A DNA stretch of 64,000 bases, taken from contig NZ_JAOXSR010000010.1 of assembly GCF_026163685.1 (NCBI RefSeq), positions 126,780 through 190,779 of the forward strand, in the 5' to 3' direction. Source of the stretch: Oerskovia flava (lineage in GTDB: Bacteria; Actinomycetota; Actinomycetes; Actinomycetales; Cellulomonadaceae). Of the stretch, positions 24,859 through 34,026 are shown in pieces. Numbering within the stretch: position 1 is the first letter of the stretch; each line of letters begins with the position of its first letter. The position numbers and the translations under genes are program-made. Under the pieces are notes generated by a model. It was not told the DNA's origin. It saw only the letters and a list, made by a program, of their open reading frames with translations, and made no database searches.

Positions 24859-25887
24859 ATGTCACCCCGCCTGACCACTTCCCGCCGCGCACCCCTGCGC
24901 ACCGTCGCCGTCTCCGCGGCCCTGCTCGTGGCGCTGGCCGCCTGCGGGGACCCCGGGTCCTCGGGCGGCGGCACCACCCCCGACGCCGACGACGCGCCCA
25001 CGTCAGGTGCACCCGTGTGCGACCCGATCGCGGGCGACACCCTGGTCGTCCTCGACGACGACCAGAACCTGCAGACCGTCGACAACATCATCCCGGCCGC
25101 GAACGCCGCGGCCGTCGCCGACGACCCCGCCGTGATCGAGATCCTGGACTCCGTGTCCGCGGCGCTCGACACCGACAAGCTCATCGCCCTCAACCGCGCC
25201 GTGGACGTCGACCGTCAGACGTCGGCGCAGGCGGCCGCGCAGTTCGTCGAGGACGAGGGTCTCGCCGTAGCGGACGACGCCACCGGGTCGAGCACCGTCG
25301 TCGTCGGCGCGGCGAACTTCTCCGAGAGCGTCACGCTCGCCGAGATCTACGCCGCGGTCCTCGCGAGCGCGGGGTACGACACCTCGGTGCAGACCATCGA
25401 CGCCCGCGAGACCTACCTGCCCGCCCTGGAGGACGGGCAGATCACCGTCTTCCCCGAGTACGTGGGCACCCTCACCGAGTTCCTCAACAAGTCGGTCAAC
25501 GGGGAGGACGCGGAGGCGGTCGCGAGCGGTGACCTCGACGCGACGGTCGCCGCGCTGACCGAGCTCGGCGAGGAGCGTGGGCTGGTCTTCGGCGAGGCCT
25601 CGGCCGCGCAGGACCAGAACGCGTTCGCCGTGACGCAGGCCTTTGCCGACGAGCACGGTGTCACGACGCTCACCGAGCTCGCCGAGGCGTGCAGCGGACT
25701 GGTGCTCGGTGCGGGCCCGGAGTGCGTGGAGCGCCCGTTCTGCCGGCCCGGCCTCGAGGAGACCTACGGTCTCGAGTTCGCCGACTTCGTCGCGCTCGAC
25801 GTCGGCGGCCCGCTGACGAAGACCGCCCTGCAGCAGGGCGAGATCTCCCTGGGCCTCGTGTTCTCCTCGGACGGCCAGCTGGGCTGA
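24859..25887 (+). CDS. Lipoprotein substrate-binding protein of the betaine/choline ABC importer, apparently circularly permuted
   Basis: About 342 aa. A signal peptide ends in lipobox LAAC (Cys29), so it is anchored outside the membrane to capture the osmolyte. After a disordered linker, residues 54-135 (LVVLDDDQNLQTVDNIIP ... SVSAALDTDKL ... VDVDR) look like the normal C-terminal segment of OpuAC/ProX-type proteins. Residues 145-342 (VVVGAANFSESVTLAEIY ... GQITVFPEYVGTLTEFL) look like the normal start and middle, and the protein stops at LGLVFSSDGQLG, just where ordinary members continue into VVLEDDK-like sequence. This order reversal suggests a natural circular permutation. Genomic context fixes its role as partner of the two permeases. 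Confidence 0.85.
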   Translation: MSPRLTTSRRAPLRTVAVSAALLVALAACGDPGSSGGGTTPDADDAPTSGAPVCDPIAGDTLVVLDDDQNLQTVDNIIPAANAAAVADDPAVIEILDSVSAALDTDKLIALNRAVDVDRQTSAQAAAQFVEDEGLAVADDATGSSTVVVGAANFSESVTLAEIYAAVLASAGYDTSVQTIDARETYLPALEDGQITVFPEYVGTLTEFLNKSVNGEDAEAVASGDLDATVAALTELGEERGLVFGEASAAQDQNAFAVTQAFADEHGVTTLTELAEACSGLVLGAGPECVERPFCRPGLEETYGLEFADFVALDVGGPLTKTALQQGEISLGLVFSSDGQLG

Positions 25888-25915
25888 CCGGGCGCCCCGG
25901 CTGCTCGGGAACGGC

Positions 25916-27442
25916 CTACAGGCCGTACTTCTCGAGCAGCCGGAGCCACACCTCGCTGATCGTCGGGTAGGACGGCACGGCGTGCCACAGGCGCGCGAGC
26001 GGCACCTGCCCGACGATCGCGACCGTCGCCGCGTGCAGCATGTCCGCGGCGTCCGGGCCCACGAAGGTCGCCCCGACGATCACCTCGCGCTCGGTGTCCA
26101 CGACGATCTGAGCGGTCCCGGTGTACCCGTCGGCGACGAGCACGGCCCCTGCCACCGACCCGACGTCGTAGCGCACGCACCGCACCGACAGCCCCGCCTT
26201 CTTGGCACCGGCCTCCGTCAGCCCGACGGAGGCGACCTCAGGCCGGGTGAACACGACCTGGGTGGCCGCCGCACCGTCGGCGGTCGCGGCGTACCGCGTC
26301 CACGGGGCAGGCTCGTCGCCCACCGCAGGTGGCTCGTCCCCCGAGGTCGGCGCACCGGACGTCTGTCGCCCGTACCGGGCGGCGATGACGTCCCCGACCA
26401 CGCGTCCCTGGTACTTGCCCTGGTGCGTCGTCGGCGCGCGGCCCGTCACGTCGCCGGCCGCGTAGAACCACCCGTCCGACGCCTGGGCGTCCGCGCCCTC
26501 GGGCCACCGCACCTGCAGCGCCTCGTCAACCCGGAGCGGCGCGCCTGCCTTGAGCCCGACCGACTCCAGGCCCAGGTCCTGCGTGCGCGGCACACGCCCC
26601 GTCGCGACGAGCACCCGTTCCGCCGACACCGACCCCGCCCCGGCGCCCTCGAGCACGAGGCGCGCGCCGCCGTCGGGCAGGGCGACCACACCGCTCACGC
26701 TCACCCCGGTGCGCACGTCCACGCCGAGCTCCCGCAGCCCCGTCGCGACGGCCTCCCCCGCCCACGGCTCCATCTGGCCCAGCAGCCCGCCGCGGGACAG
26801 CAGCGTCACGCGGCTCCCGAGGTCGGTGAAGGCCACCGCCATCTCCGTGGCGACGACACCGCCCCCGATGATCGCGAGCGAGGCGGGGACCTCCTGCACG
26901 CTCGTCGCCTCTCGGCTGGTCCAGGGGTTCACCTCGGCGAGGCCAGGCGTCGACGGCAGCACCGGAGCGCTCCCGGTGGAGGCGACCACCGCGTACCGCG
27001 CCTCGAGCAGCCGCGTCGCCGGGACGTCGTCGACGTCGGCATCCGGTTCCTCGGGCACGACCTCGACCAGCCGCGGGCCGACGATCCGCCCGAGCCCACG
27101 TTCCACCGTGATCCCGACGCCGTCGAGCCACTGCACCTGCCCGGAGTCGTCCCAGTCGGCGACCATCACGTCCCGGCGCGCGAGGATCGCCGCCGGATCG
27201 AGCGTGGCGGACGCCTCGATCCCCGGCACAGCCCGCGCGGCCGCGAGCGCCGCTCCTGGTCGCAGCAGGGTCTTCGACGGCATGCACGCCCAGTAGGAGC
27301 ACTCACCTCCGACGAGCTCAGCCTCGACGACGGCGACGCTCAGGCCGGTCCGGCTCGCCCGGTCGGCGGCGTTCTCGCCGACCGGGCCACCGCCGATCAC
27401 GATGACGTCGTAGATGTGGTCCGGTGTGCGTGATGCGGTCAT
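25916..27442 (-). CDS. Class I pyridine nucleotide-disulfide oxidoreductase
   Basis: About 508 aa. FAD-binding GGGPVGENAADRA, a redox-active CxxxxC in GGECSYWACMPSKTLL, a second dinucleotide-binding site IIGGGVVATEMAVAF, the FAD-contacting YAAGDVTG, and the C-terminal His in LWHAVPSYPTISEVWL. This is the layout of dihydrolipoamide dehydrogenase and mercuric reductase relatives. It lacks the N-terminal metal-binding domain of MerA, and no lipoyl-complex genes are nearby, so the electron acceptor is unknown. It ends convergently with the binding-protein gene, 28 bp away. Confidence 0.88.
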   Translation of the reverse strand: MTASRTPDHIYDVIVIGGGPVGENAADRASRTGLSVAVVEAELVGGECSYWACMPSKTLLRPGAALAAARAVPGIEASATLDPAAILARRDVMVADWDDSGQVQWLDGVGITVERGLGRIVGPRLVEVVPEEPDADVDDVPATRLLEARYAVVASTGSAPVLPSTPGLAEVNPWTSREATSVQEVPASLAIIGGGVVATEMAVAFTDLGSRVTLLSRGGLLGQMEPWAGEAVATGLRELGVDVRTGVSVSGVVALPDGGARLVLEGAGAGSVSAERVLVATGRVPRTQDLGLESVGLKAGAPLRVDEALQVRWPEGADAQASDGWFYAAGDVTGRAPTTHQGKYQGRVVGDVIAARYGRQTSGAPTSGDEPPAVGDEPAPWTRYAATADGAAATQVVFTRPEVASVGLTEAGAKKAGLSVRCVRYDVGSVAGAVLVADGYTGTAQIVVDTEREVIVGATFVGPDAADMLHAATVAIVGQVPLARLWHAVPSYPTISEVWLRLLEKYGL

Positions 27443-27491
27443 GCCTTATGGTGGCGCGAGTTCGCGCTCCGCGCTCGGCACCGCGCGGAGG

Positions 27492-28244
27492 TCACCGTCG
27501 CCGGTAGGCGAGGTCGGTGATCGTCCGACCGGCGTCGTGCGCCTTGTTCTCGAAGCTGGTGCGGACTCGTCCGTCGAACCGTGCGACCACGCCGTCGTCG
27601 CGCGCGACGGGCGCGAACCGGTCGTCGGCCTCGACGACGGCCCGCATCTGGTCGGCGTAGTGCGCCCAGTCCGTGGCCAGGCGCCAGGTGCCGCCGGGGG
27701 CGAGGACGCGGGCGGCGAGGCCGACGAACTCCGGTGTCACGAGCCGGCGCTTGTGGTGGCGGGCCTTGTGCCACGGGTCGGGGAAGAAGACCCAGAGCTC
27801 GTCGACGCTGGCCGGGGGCAGGGTGGTGGCGAGGACCTCGGCGGCGTTCGCCTGCAGGAGCCGCAGATTGCCGAGGTCGCGTTGGGCGGCGCGCAGCACG
27901 GTCTGCGCCAGCCCGGGCGTGTACACCTCGACGGCGAGGAAGTCGCGCTCCGGCGCCGCTGCCGCCGCTGCGACGACGGCCTCGCCCTGCCCCGACCCGA
28001 TCTCGACGACGAGGGGTGCCGAGCGCCCGTAGGTGGCCGCGACGTCGAGCACGTGGGCGGGGTCCACGGAGGTGCGGGCGATGTGCCGGGGAACCTCGAG
28101 GAGGTAGCGTCCGTCGTCGGCGTCCCACGCACGCTGCTGGCGCGGGTTGAGGCGTCCGCTGCGGCGCATGAAGGACACCGGCTGGGTGCGGAACCGCGAG
28201 AGGTCGTCCGGTCGCGGCGGGGTGGCAGGAGCGTGCTCGGGCAT
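27492..28244 (-). CDS. trmB: tRNA (guanine-46-N7)-methyltransferase
   Basis: Methylates N7 of G46 in the tRNA variable loop using S-adenosylmethionine. About 250 aa. The SAM-binding motif VVEIGSGQGEA, the family motif WVFFPDPWHKARHHKRRLV and the C-terminal RTSFENKAHDAG (T-x-[FY]-E-x-K) are all present. ATG 28244 is preceded by TATCCT with a 6-nt gap, a leaderless-type start; the open frame extends further upstream but only as shadow of the divergent DUF2252 gene. Confidence 0.95.
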   Translation of the reverse strand: MPEHAPATPPRPDDLSRFRTQPVSFMRRSGRLNPRQQRAWDADDGRYLLEVPRHIARTSVDPAHVLDVAATYGRSAPLVVEIGSGQGEAVVAAAAAAPERDFLAVEVYTPGLAQTVLRAAQRDLGNLRLLQANAAEVLATTLPPASVDELWVFFPDPWHKARHHKRRLVTPEFVGLAARVLAPGGTWRLATDWAHYADQMRAVVEADDRFAPVARDDGVVARFDGRVRTSFENKAHDAGRTITDLAYRRR

Positions 28245-28329
28245 CCGTCCAGGATACGAGCGCCCACGTGTCGGGAGGACCCACGGGCGCCCGGTGGCGG
28301 TCGTGCGGCCGAGGGCTACGCTCGGGATC

Positions 28330-29718
28330 GTGGACTCGCCCCTCTCCGCGCGTTCGGCAGTCGGCAAGGCAGCACGCCGCCGAGCACCCCGCAGCGCCCT
28401 CGGCGCATGGCGGCCCGCGGCGGACCGCCCCGACCCGGTCGGTGTGCTGCAGGCCCAGGCCACCACCCGTGTCCCGGAGCTCGTACCGATCCGCTACGGG
28501 CGGATGCTCGCCAACCCGTTCGCCTTCTTCCGCGGAGCGGCGGCGATCATGGCGGCCGATCTCGCGACGCTGCCGACGTCGGGCCTGCTCGTGCAGGCGT
28601 GCGGTGACGCGCACCTGGCGAACTTCGGGCTCTTCGGGTCGCCCGAGCGCACGCTCGTGTTCGACATCAACGACTTCGACGAGACGCTTCCCGGCCCGTG
28701 GGAGTGGGACGTCGCCCGGCTGGCGGCGAGCCTCGCGGTCGCCGGGCGCCACAACCGCTTCTCGCCCGCCGAGCGGCGTGTGGTGGTGACCGCGGCCGCT
28801 GCCGAATACCGCCACGCGATGGCCGAGTTCGCCGCCCAGCGGAACCTGGACGTCTGGTACGCCAACGCCCGGGTCGAGGAGGGCCTGCCGCGGGTCGCGG
28901 CGCTCCACGACGACGCCGCGCTCAAGAAGGCACGCAAGCTGGTCGCGAAGGCGCGGACCAAGGACTCCGCGCAGGCGGCGTCCCGGCTCTCCCACGTCGT
29001 CGACGGGAAGGTCCGGCTCCTCGCCGACCCGCCGCTCCTCGTCCCGATCGAGGACCTGCTGACCCCGGAGCTCGCCGCGTCGTTCACCGACTGGATCCGC
29101 GAGGTCCTGGCCGCGTACCGGTCGACGCTCCCGCCCGACCGCCGTCTGCTCCTCGACCAGTTCCGCCTCGTGCACGTCGCGCGCAAGGTCGTCGGGGTCG
29201 GGAGCGTCGGGACCAGGGTCTGGGTGCTGCTGATGGAAGGCCGTGACACCGACGACCCGCTGGTGCTGCAGGCGAAGGAGGCCGAGGCGTCGGTGCTCGA
29301 GCCGCACCTCGCACCGAGCCGCTTCGGCCAGCACGGCCGCCGGGTGGTCGAGGGGCAGCGGCTGATGCAGGCGACGAGCGACATCTTCCTCGGGTGGACC
29401 CGCACGGACGGGCTCGACGGGCGGACCCACGACTACTACATCCGCCAGCTCCGCGACTGGAAGGGCTCGTGGGACCCCGAGGAGATGGGGCCCACGACGA
29501 TGGCCGCGTTCGGGACGTCGTGCGCGTGGACCCTCGCCCGGGCGCACGCCCGGTCGGGCGACCGCGTCGCGATCGCGTCCTACCTCGGCCGCTCGGACAC
29601 CTTCGACCGCGCGGTGGCCGACTTCGCCGAGCTCTACGCGGACCAGAACGAGCACGACCACACGGCGCTGACCCGCGCCGTCGACGACGGCCGCTGCACC
29701 GCGCAGACCGGGCTCTGA
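28330..29718 (+). CDS. DUF2252 family protein (first copy)
   Basis: About 462 aa. Recognised by VPIRYGRMLANPFAFFRGAAAIMAADLA, QACGDAHLANFG, NDFDETLPGPWEWDVARLAAS, VGVGSVGTR and a C-terminal YADQNEHDHTAL. The GDAHLxNFG and D-x-D-E residues resemble the catalytic loop of aminoglycoside phosphotransferase/kinase-fold enzymes, so a kinase-like activity is possible but unproven for the family. GTG 28330 is chosen because TACGCT lies 7 nt upstream. A second member is encoded at 32647-34026 on the other strand. Confidence 0.85.
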   Translation: MDSPLSARSAVGKAARRRAPRSALGAWRPAADRPDPVGVLQAQATTRVPELVPIRYGRMLANPFAFFRGAAAIMAADLATLPTSGLLVQACGDAHLANFGLFGSPERTLVFDINDFDETLPGPWEWDVARLAASLAVAGRHNRFSPAERRVVVTAAAAEYRHAMAEFAAQRNLDVWYANARVEEGLPRVAALHDDAALKKARKLVAKARTKDSAQAASRLSHVVDGKVRLLADPPLLVPIEDLLTPELAASFTDWIREVLAAYRSTLPPDRRLLLDQFRLVHVARKVVGVGSVGTRVWVLLMEGRDTDDPLVLQAKEAEASVLEPHLAPSRFGQHGRRVVEGQRLMQATSDIFLGWTRTDGLDGRTHDYYIRQLRDWKGSWDPEEMGPTTMAAFGTSCAWTLARAHARSGDRVAIASYLGRSDTFDRAVADFAELYADQNEHDHTALTRAVDDGRCTAQTGL

Positions 29719-29767
29719 CGACGCCGGCAGCCGGTGCACGAGCGACGGGTGCACAACCGCAGACGAA

Positions 29768-29801
29768 AGGCCCCGACCCGCATCACTGCTGGTCAGGGCC
29801 T
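29768..29801. terminator. Hairpin between DUF2252 and tRNA-Lys
   Basis: GGCCCCGACC (29769-29778) pairs with GGTCAGGGCC (29791-29800) with one mismatch and a 12-nt loop. It lies where the plus-strand DUF2252 gene and the minus-strand tRNA-Lys converge, so it can serve both. Confidence 0.6.
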
Positions 29802-29810
29802 CTCGGGTGG

Positions 29811-29883
<73 letters not shown>

Positions 29884-29955
29884 GCGAGAAGAAACACTAG
29901 CAGCCGCTCGGACTCTGGTGGAAATCAGATCGGGCGTCGAGACCTGTGACCTGCG

Positions 29956-30318
29956 CTACAGGTACAGGCCCGTCTGACCCGAGGTGTCCTCGGGCTCCGA
30001 GACGGCGTGCACGTCGCGCTCGCGGAGCAGCACGTAGTGCTCCCCGCCGAGCTCCACCTCGGCACGCTCGTCGGGGTCGAACAGCACCCGGTCCCCCACC
30101 GACACCTGCCGCACGTGCTCCCCCGCCGCGACCACCCGCGCCCACGCGAGCCGCTTGGGGCCGACGGCGGTGGCCGGGATCACGAGGCCCGCGGAGGACT
30201 GGCGCTCGGCGGCGTCGACCTCCGGCAGGACGAGCAGCCGGTCGTGCAGCATCCGGATCGGCAGCGGGCCGGCGGGCACCGAGGTGCTCGGCGAGGTCGG
30301 GGCGGGTGTCGTGCTCAC
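29956..30318 (-). CDS. GroES-like co-chaperone family protein
   Basis: About 120 aa. The core LPIRMLHDRLLVLPEVDAAERQSSAGLVIPA, RVVAAGEHV, VSVGDRVLFDPDERAEVELGGEHYVLLRERDVHAV follows the Cpn10 fold, including the segment equivalent to the mobile loop. It differs from canonical GroES by a Pro/Ser/Thr-rich N-terminus and a short acidic tail ending SGQTGLYL, and there is no groEL partner beside it. It is probably an accessory paralogue. GTG 30318 is preferred because TAGCGT ends 7 nt upstream. Divergent from bcp. Confidence 0.85.
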   Translation of the reverse strand: MSTTPAPTSPSTSVPAGPLPIRMLHDRLLVLPEVDAAERQSSAGLVIPATAVGPKRLAWARVVAAGEHVRQVSVGDRVLFDPDERAEVELGGEHYVLLRERDVHAVSEPEDTSGQTGLYL

Positions 30319-30393
30319 ACCGCTCACGCTACCGGGGTCCTCTAGGCTCGAGGTCACCGCTGCACACCGCAGCCCGCACCACGAAGGAGCTTC

Positions 30394-30867
30394 ATGAGCA
30401 CACGTCTGCAGGTCGGGGACACCGCTCCCGACTTCACCCTGCCCACCACCGACGGGAAGGTCTCGCTGTCCGACCTGCGCGGGCAGCACGTCGTCGTGTA
30501 CTTCTACCCCGCGGCCGGGACGCCGGGCTGCACCAAGCAGGCGTGCGACTTCCGCGACTCCCTGGCGTCCCTGCAGGGCGCGGGGTACACCGTCGTGGGG
30601 ATCTCCCCGGACCCGCTGACGAAGATCGCGGCGTTCGTCGAGGCGGAGCAGCTGACGTTCCCGCTCGCGTCCGACGAGGACCGCTCCGTCCTCGCGGCGT
30701 ACGGCGCGTGGGGCGAGAAGTCGCTCTACGGCAAGACGGTGACCGGGGTGATCCGCTCGACCGTCGTCGTCGGCCCGGACGGGCTCGTCGAGCTCGCCCA
30801 GTACAACGTCAAGGCCACGGGCCACGTCGCCAAGCTGCGCCGCGACCTCGGGATCGACACCGCCTGA
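30394..30867 (+). CDS. bcp: Thioredoxin-dependent peroxiredoxin (Bcp/PrxQ type)
   Basis: Reduces hydrogen peroxide and organic peroxides in the cytoplasm, with thioredoxin as reductant. 157 aa, the normal length. The peroxidatic Cys is in [15 protein letters not shown], and the second Cys five residues on is the resolving Cys of PrxQ-type enzymes. The [26 protein letters not shown] opening is characteristic. GAAGGAG lies 6 nt before ATG. A thioredoxin gene is at 42498-42890. Confidence 0.95.
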   Translation: MSTRLQVGDTAPDFTLPTTDGKVSLSDLRGQHVVVYFYPAAGTPGCTKQACDFRDSLASLQGAGYTVVGISPDPLTKIAAFVEAEQLTFPLASDEDRSVLAAYGAWGEKSLYGKTVTGVIRSTVVVGPDGLVELAQYNVKATGHVAKLRRDLGIDTA

Positions 30868-30916
30868 CCGCTCGACCGGAGCACCGCGCCCTCGCGCGCC
30901 CGTAGACTGTGCGGGC

Positions 30917-30998
30917 GCGCGAGTGGCGTAACTGGCAGCCGCGCCAGGTTTAGGTCCTGGTGTCTTCGGACGTGCGGGTTCGAGTCCCGCCTCGCGCA
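30917..30998 (+). tRNA. tRNA-Leu (anticodon TAG)
   Basis: A class II tRNA of 82 nt. Acceptor GCGCGAG (30917-30923) pairs with CTCGCGC (30991-30997). The anticodon loop TTTAGGT lies between CCAGG and CCTGG (TAG). The long variable arm is TGTCTTCGGACG, and the T-arm GGTTCGAGTCC. A -10-like TAGACT (30903-30908) lies just upstream. No encoded CCA. Confidence 0.95.
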
Positions 30999-31026
30999 CT
31001 CTCGGAGCGCTGCCCCACCAGGCGTG

Positions 31027-31500
31027 CTAGCGGACGACCTTCCCGTCCGCGTCCCGGGGACGCACCGGGTGCTGGCTGAGGATCGAGATCCGGTTGAACG
31101 CGTTGATCGTGACCGCCACCCACTCCGCCGCGACGAACGTCTCGTCGCCGAGGACCGACCGCGCGCCGGCGAGGTCGGCCTCCGACTCCTCGGAGAGAGG
31201 GAGCGACGTAGCCGCCTCGGCGACCACCAGCACCGCGCTCTGCCGCTCGTCGAACAACCCCGACTCCCGCCAGGCCGGCAGCACGTCCAGCTGCTGCTGC
31301 ACGATCCCCACCTTCCGCGCGTCACGCGCGTGCAGGTCCAGGCAGAACGCGCACCCGTTGATCTGCGACGCACGCAGCTTGATGAGCTCGGACTCCTGGA
31401 CCGAGAGACCGTGACGCGAGGCCTCCTCCCGGATCACCGACGACAGGGCCGCCATCGCCTGCCACGCGTCGGGCATGACCTTGTCCATGAACGGACGCAT
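31027..31500 (-). CDS. Carboxymuconolactone decarboxylase/AhpD-like protein
   Basis: About 157 aa. The AhpD signature is present: LRASQINGCAFCLDLHARDARK holds the CxxC pair and the following His typical of AhpD-like peroxidase/reductase folds. Members of this family act in alkylhydroperoxide reduction or in lactone decarboxylation; the CxxC-xx-H version favours a redox role. ATG 31500 follows GAGGAGAT. A motif shared with two other units nearby (TTGACC..TGT.CC) lies about 190 bp upstream at 31674-31686. Confidence 0.85.
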   Translation of the reverse strand: MRPFMDKVMPDAWQAMAALSSVIREEASRHGLSVQESELIKLRASQINGCAFCLDLHARDARKVGIVQQQLDVLPAWRESGLFDERQSAVLVVAEAATSLPLSEESEADLAGARSVLGDETFVAAEWVAVTINAFNRISILSQHPVRPRDADGKVVR

Positions 31501-31747
31501 CACATCTCCTCTTCTCAGCCGGGACCGTGGCCGCCCGCTGCTTCACCTCAGGCAGCCCGGCACGAAATCGTACGCCCGCCTCGTGACTCTCCTTCTCGGT
31601 TCACGCTCACGGTGGACGACCGGGCCATGTGCACGGACTCCATCACCCACGATGCAGTTCACCCCGTGTACCGGGTACAGGGTCAAGCGCTGCGCTCTCC
31701 CGCCGCCTCGTCGCGGTCGCGGAGCGCGCCCCGAGCCCACCCGTCCG

Positions 31748-32482
31748 CTAGGTCCGCGGCAGCACCGCGGCGGCGACGATGACGTTGTTGACGATCGTCG
31801 CGGTGACCGTGCGCGCCACCGCCTCTGCTGCGGCACCGGCACCCCAGCTCCCGTTCTTGAGCTCCTCGGCGCGCGCGATCACCGGGGAGCTCCACGGGAT
31901 GTCGCGGTCGAACTGCGGCAACGTCCCGCTCCCGTAGAGAAGCGCTGCGAGCGCCGCGACGCGTGGCGTCGGCGTCTCGCCGTCGACGAGCACGGCCCGG
32001 ACGTCGGCGAGCAGGCCCGCTCGCCGGCCGCTGTCGCCCTCCGTGAGCACGGTGGTGTCGAACACGCCGAACGTCTTGCGCGTGCCGCGGTAGACGTCTC
32101 CGCGGTCGACGAGCCGGTCGAGCAGCGGTCCACGCAGGGTCGGTCCCGTCGCTGCGAGGACGGTCTGCACCCCCCGTGGCTTGTCGGCGACGTACTCCCA
32201 GCTCGCGCGAAGGAGGTGATCCGTCGGCGGGTTCTCCGCGATGGCCTCGACCGTCATCGTCCCCGTCCGGCCCGTGCCGGTCCGGACGTTCCCTGCGAGA
32301 CCGAGGTCCGCGAGCACCGCCCCGGCGAGCACGTAGTAGAGCGTGCCCTCACCGGCGATGGTCCCGCTGCGGGGCTGGAACAGGAGCAGGAGGAGGTCCT
32401 CCGCCACCGTCGGGCTACCTGCTGCTGTCTGGTCCGGCTGCTCGGAGGAGTCCGGACGACCGTCGGCGTTCTGCTCAGTCAT
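31748..32482 (-). CDS. GPP34 (GOLPH3/VPS74-like) family protein
   Basis: About 244 aa. AEDLLLLLFQPRSGTIAGEGTLYYVLAGAVLADLGLAG followed by DHLLRASWEYVADKPRGVQTVL is the typical GPP34 opening; the eukaryotic members bind phosphatidylinositol-4-phosphate at the Golgi, while the bacterial ones are uncharacterised. The N-terminus is acidic and Gln/Ser-rich. The C-terminus (TVTATIVNNVIVAAAVLPRT) is hydrophobic. ATG 32482 is chosen. The TTGACC motif lies 65-70 bp upstream (32535-32552). Confidence 0.85.
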   Translation of the reverse strand: MTEQNADGRPDSSEQPDQTAAGSPTVAEDLLLLLFQPRSGTIAGEGTLYYVLAGAVLADLGLAGNVRTGTGRTGTMTVEAIAENPPTDHLLRASWEYVADKPRGVQTVLAATGPTLRGPLLDRLVDRGDVYRGTRKTFGVFDTTVLTEGDSGRRAGLLADVRAVLVDGETPTPRVAALAALLYGSGTLPQFDRDIPWSSPVIARAEELKNGSWGAGAAAEAVARTVTATIVNNVIVAAAVLPRT

Positions 32483-32646
32483 GGCATGTTCCGTTCTCTT
32501 CTCGCGATCGGGCAGGAGGCCAGTCGAGGCCATGTTCTGGGAACAGGGTCAAGTCAGGCAGACATCACCGTCCGTCCGCCTGACTGCCGTCGAGAGCCGG
32601 GACGCCACGGACTCGAACCCGTCGGGACGATCGTCGATTAGGCCTG

Positions 32647-34026
32647 CTACCAGGCTCTCTCAGCGGCCCTGACCTCGTCGTTCGCGATCGCGGCGCGGAG
32701 ATCGGCGTGGTCGACGCGGTTCTGCTCGGCGTAGGCGCGGGCGAAGCCGAGAATGCCGGCAGCGAAGGCGTCCCCGCCGCCGATGTAGCCCGCCACCGCC
32801 TCGGGGTCACCGCTGCGAGCGTGCGACTTCGCCAGCGCACGTCCGCACGCCGCGGCGAACTGGGGCAGGTACCCCGAGATCTCCTGCCCGCTGGGGATGA
32901 TCTTCATGTCGCGGAACTGGCGCACGTAGTAGTCGTGGCCGTCGACCCGCATGTGGCCGAGGAAGATGTCGCTCGCGGTCTGCATGAGGCGTTGACCGAC
33001 GATGACGCGTTCGCCGTGGTTCGAGAACTCGCTGGGGCCCAGGTGCTCCTCGTAGACGGATGCCGTCGCCTGCTTGACCTGGGAGAACACCGGCTGACGA
33101 CCGCTGTCGCCCTCCAGCAGGTGCAACCAGACGCGCATGCCGACGCTCCCCACGCCCACGATCTGCCGGACGGAGTCGACGCGGCTGAACCGCTCGACGA
33201 GCCGCCGCAGATGGGGCGGGATCGAGGCGAGGTACGTGTCGTAGACCTGTTCGTAGGCGCGGGACCGCTGGGCGTCGTCCAGTCCGTCGTCGATGCGCTT
33301 CATGGGGTCCAGGGCGATCCTCCGGCGCCCGTCCTCGTCGACGACGAGCTGCTTCGCGACCCCCTGGTGCGTCCGCTTCCTCGACTGCTTCTCGATGGTG
33401 CGGGCCGCGGCTTCCGCGAACTCCGAGCTCAGACCCTTCAGCGGCACGTCCGGCGTGATCCGGTCGTACCACACGTCCAGCTCACCCATCCGCGCGTACC
33501 GCCGCATCGCCGCGCGGTACGCCTCGACGGCGGCAGCCGCGGCGTCGTCCCCGCACGAGACCTCGAGCTGCTCCGCGTCCGCGAGCACGTAGACGCTGGT
33601 CGCGAGGCGCTTGAGGTCCCACTCGAACGGCCCGGGCAGGGTCTCGTCGAAGTCGCGGGCGTCGAAGAGCAGCTGTCGCTCCGGGGACGCCCAGAACCCG
33701 AAGTTGAGGATGTGCGCATCGCCGCACATCTGCACCGTGAGGCCCGAGTGCGGTGCGGCGGCAAGGTCCGCCGCCATGACGGCAGCAGCACCCCGCAGGT
33801 ACGTCCACGGGGAGGTCGCCATCCGGGCATAGCGCAACGGCATGAGCGCCTGGTCGCGCACGGCTTCTTGCGCGCGCAGCCGGTCGATCGCGCTCACGCG
33901 ACGGACGCCCGGGTCCCACAGCCCGGCGGACCGCCGCGGGGCGCGCCGGCGCGCGCGACGCCCGTCGTCGGCGTCTGCACCGACTCGCTCGGACGCGCGG
34001 ACGCGCGCGACCGGCTCACCGGTCAT
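32647..34026 (-). CDS. DUF2252 family protein (second copy)
   Basis: About 459 aa. Same signatures as the copy at 28330-29718: MPLRYARMATSPWTYLRGAAAVMAADLA, QMCGDAHILNFGFW, DARDFDETLPGPFEWDLKRLATS, VGVGSVGMRVWL and YAEQNRVDHADL. The N-terminal 40 residues are Arg-rich and differ from the other copy, and the sequences are clearly diverged, so the pair is not a recent duplication. It overlaps the glutaminase gene by 4 bp (34023-34026), so it belongs to the acetyltransferase-glsA-DUF2252 operon. Confidence 0.85.
   Translation of the reverse strand: MTGEPVARVRASERVGADADDGRRARRRAPRRSAGLWDPGVRRVSAIDRLRAQEAVRDQALMPLRYARMATSPWTYLRGAAAVMAADLAAAPHSGLTVQMCGDAHILNFGFWASPERQLLFDARDFDETLPGPFEWDLKRLATSVYVLADAEQLEVSCGDDAAAAAVEAYRAAMRRYARMGELDVWYDRITPDVPLKGLSSEFAEAAARTIEKQSRKRTHQGVAKQLVVDEDGRRRIALDPMKRIDDGLDDAQRSRAYEQVYDTYLASIPPHLRRLVERFSRVDSVRQIVGVGSVGMRVWLHLLEGDSGRQPVFSQVKQATASVYEEHLGPSEFSNHGERVIVGQRLMQTASDIFLGHMRVDGHDYYVRQFRDMKIIPSGQEISGYLPQFAAACGRALAKSHARSGDPEAVAGYIGGGDAFAAGILGFARAYAEQNRVDHADLRAAIANDEVRAAERAW

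Noticed and set aside
27439..29754. A 771-codon open frame on the minus strand
   Set aside because: It is antisense to the DUF2252 gene and out of frame with trmB; high-GC shadow frame.
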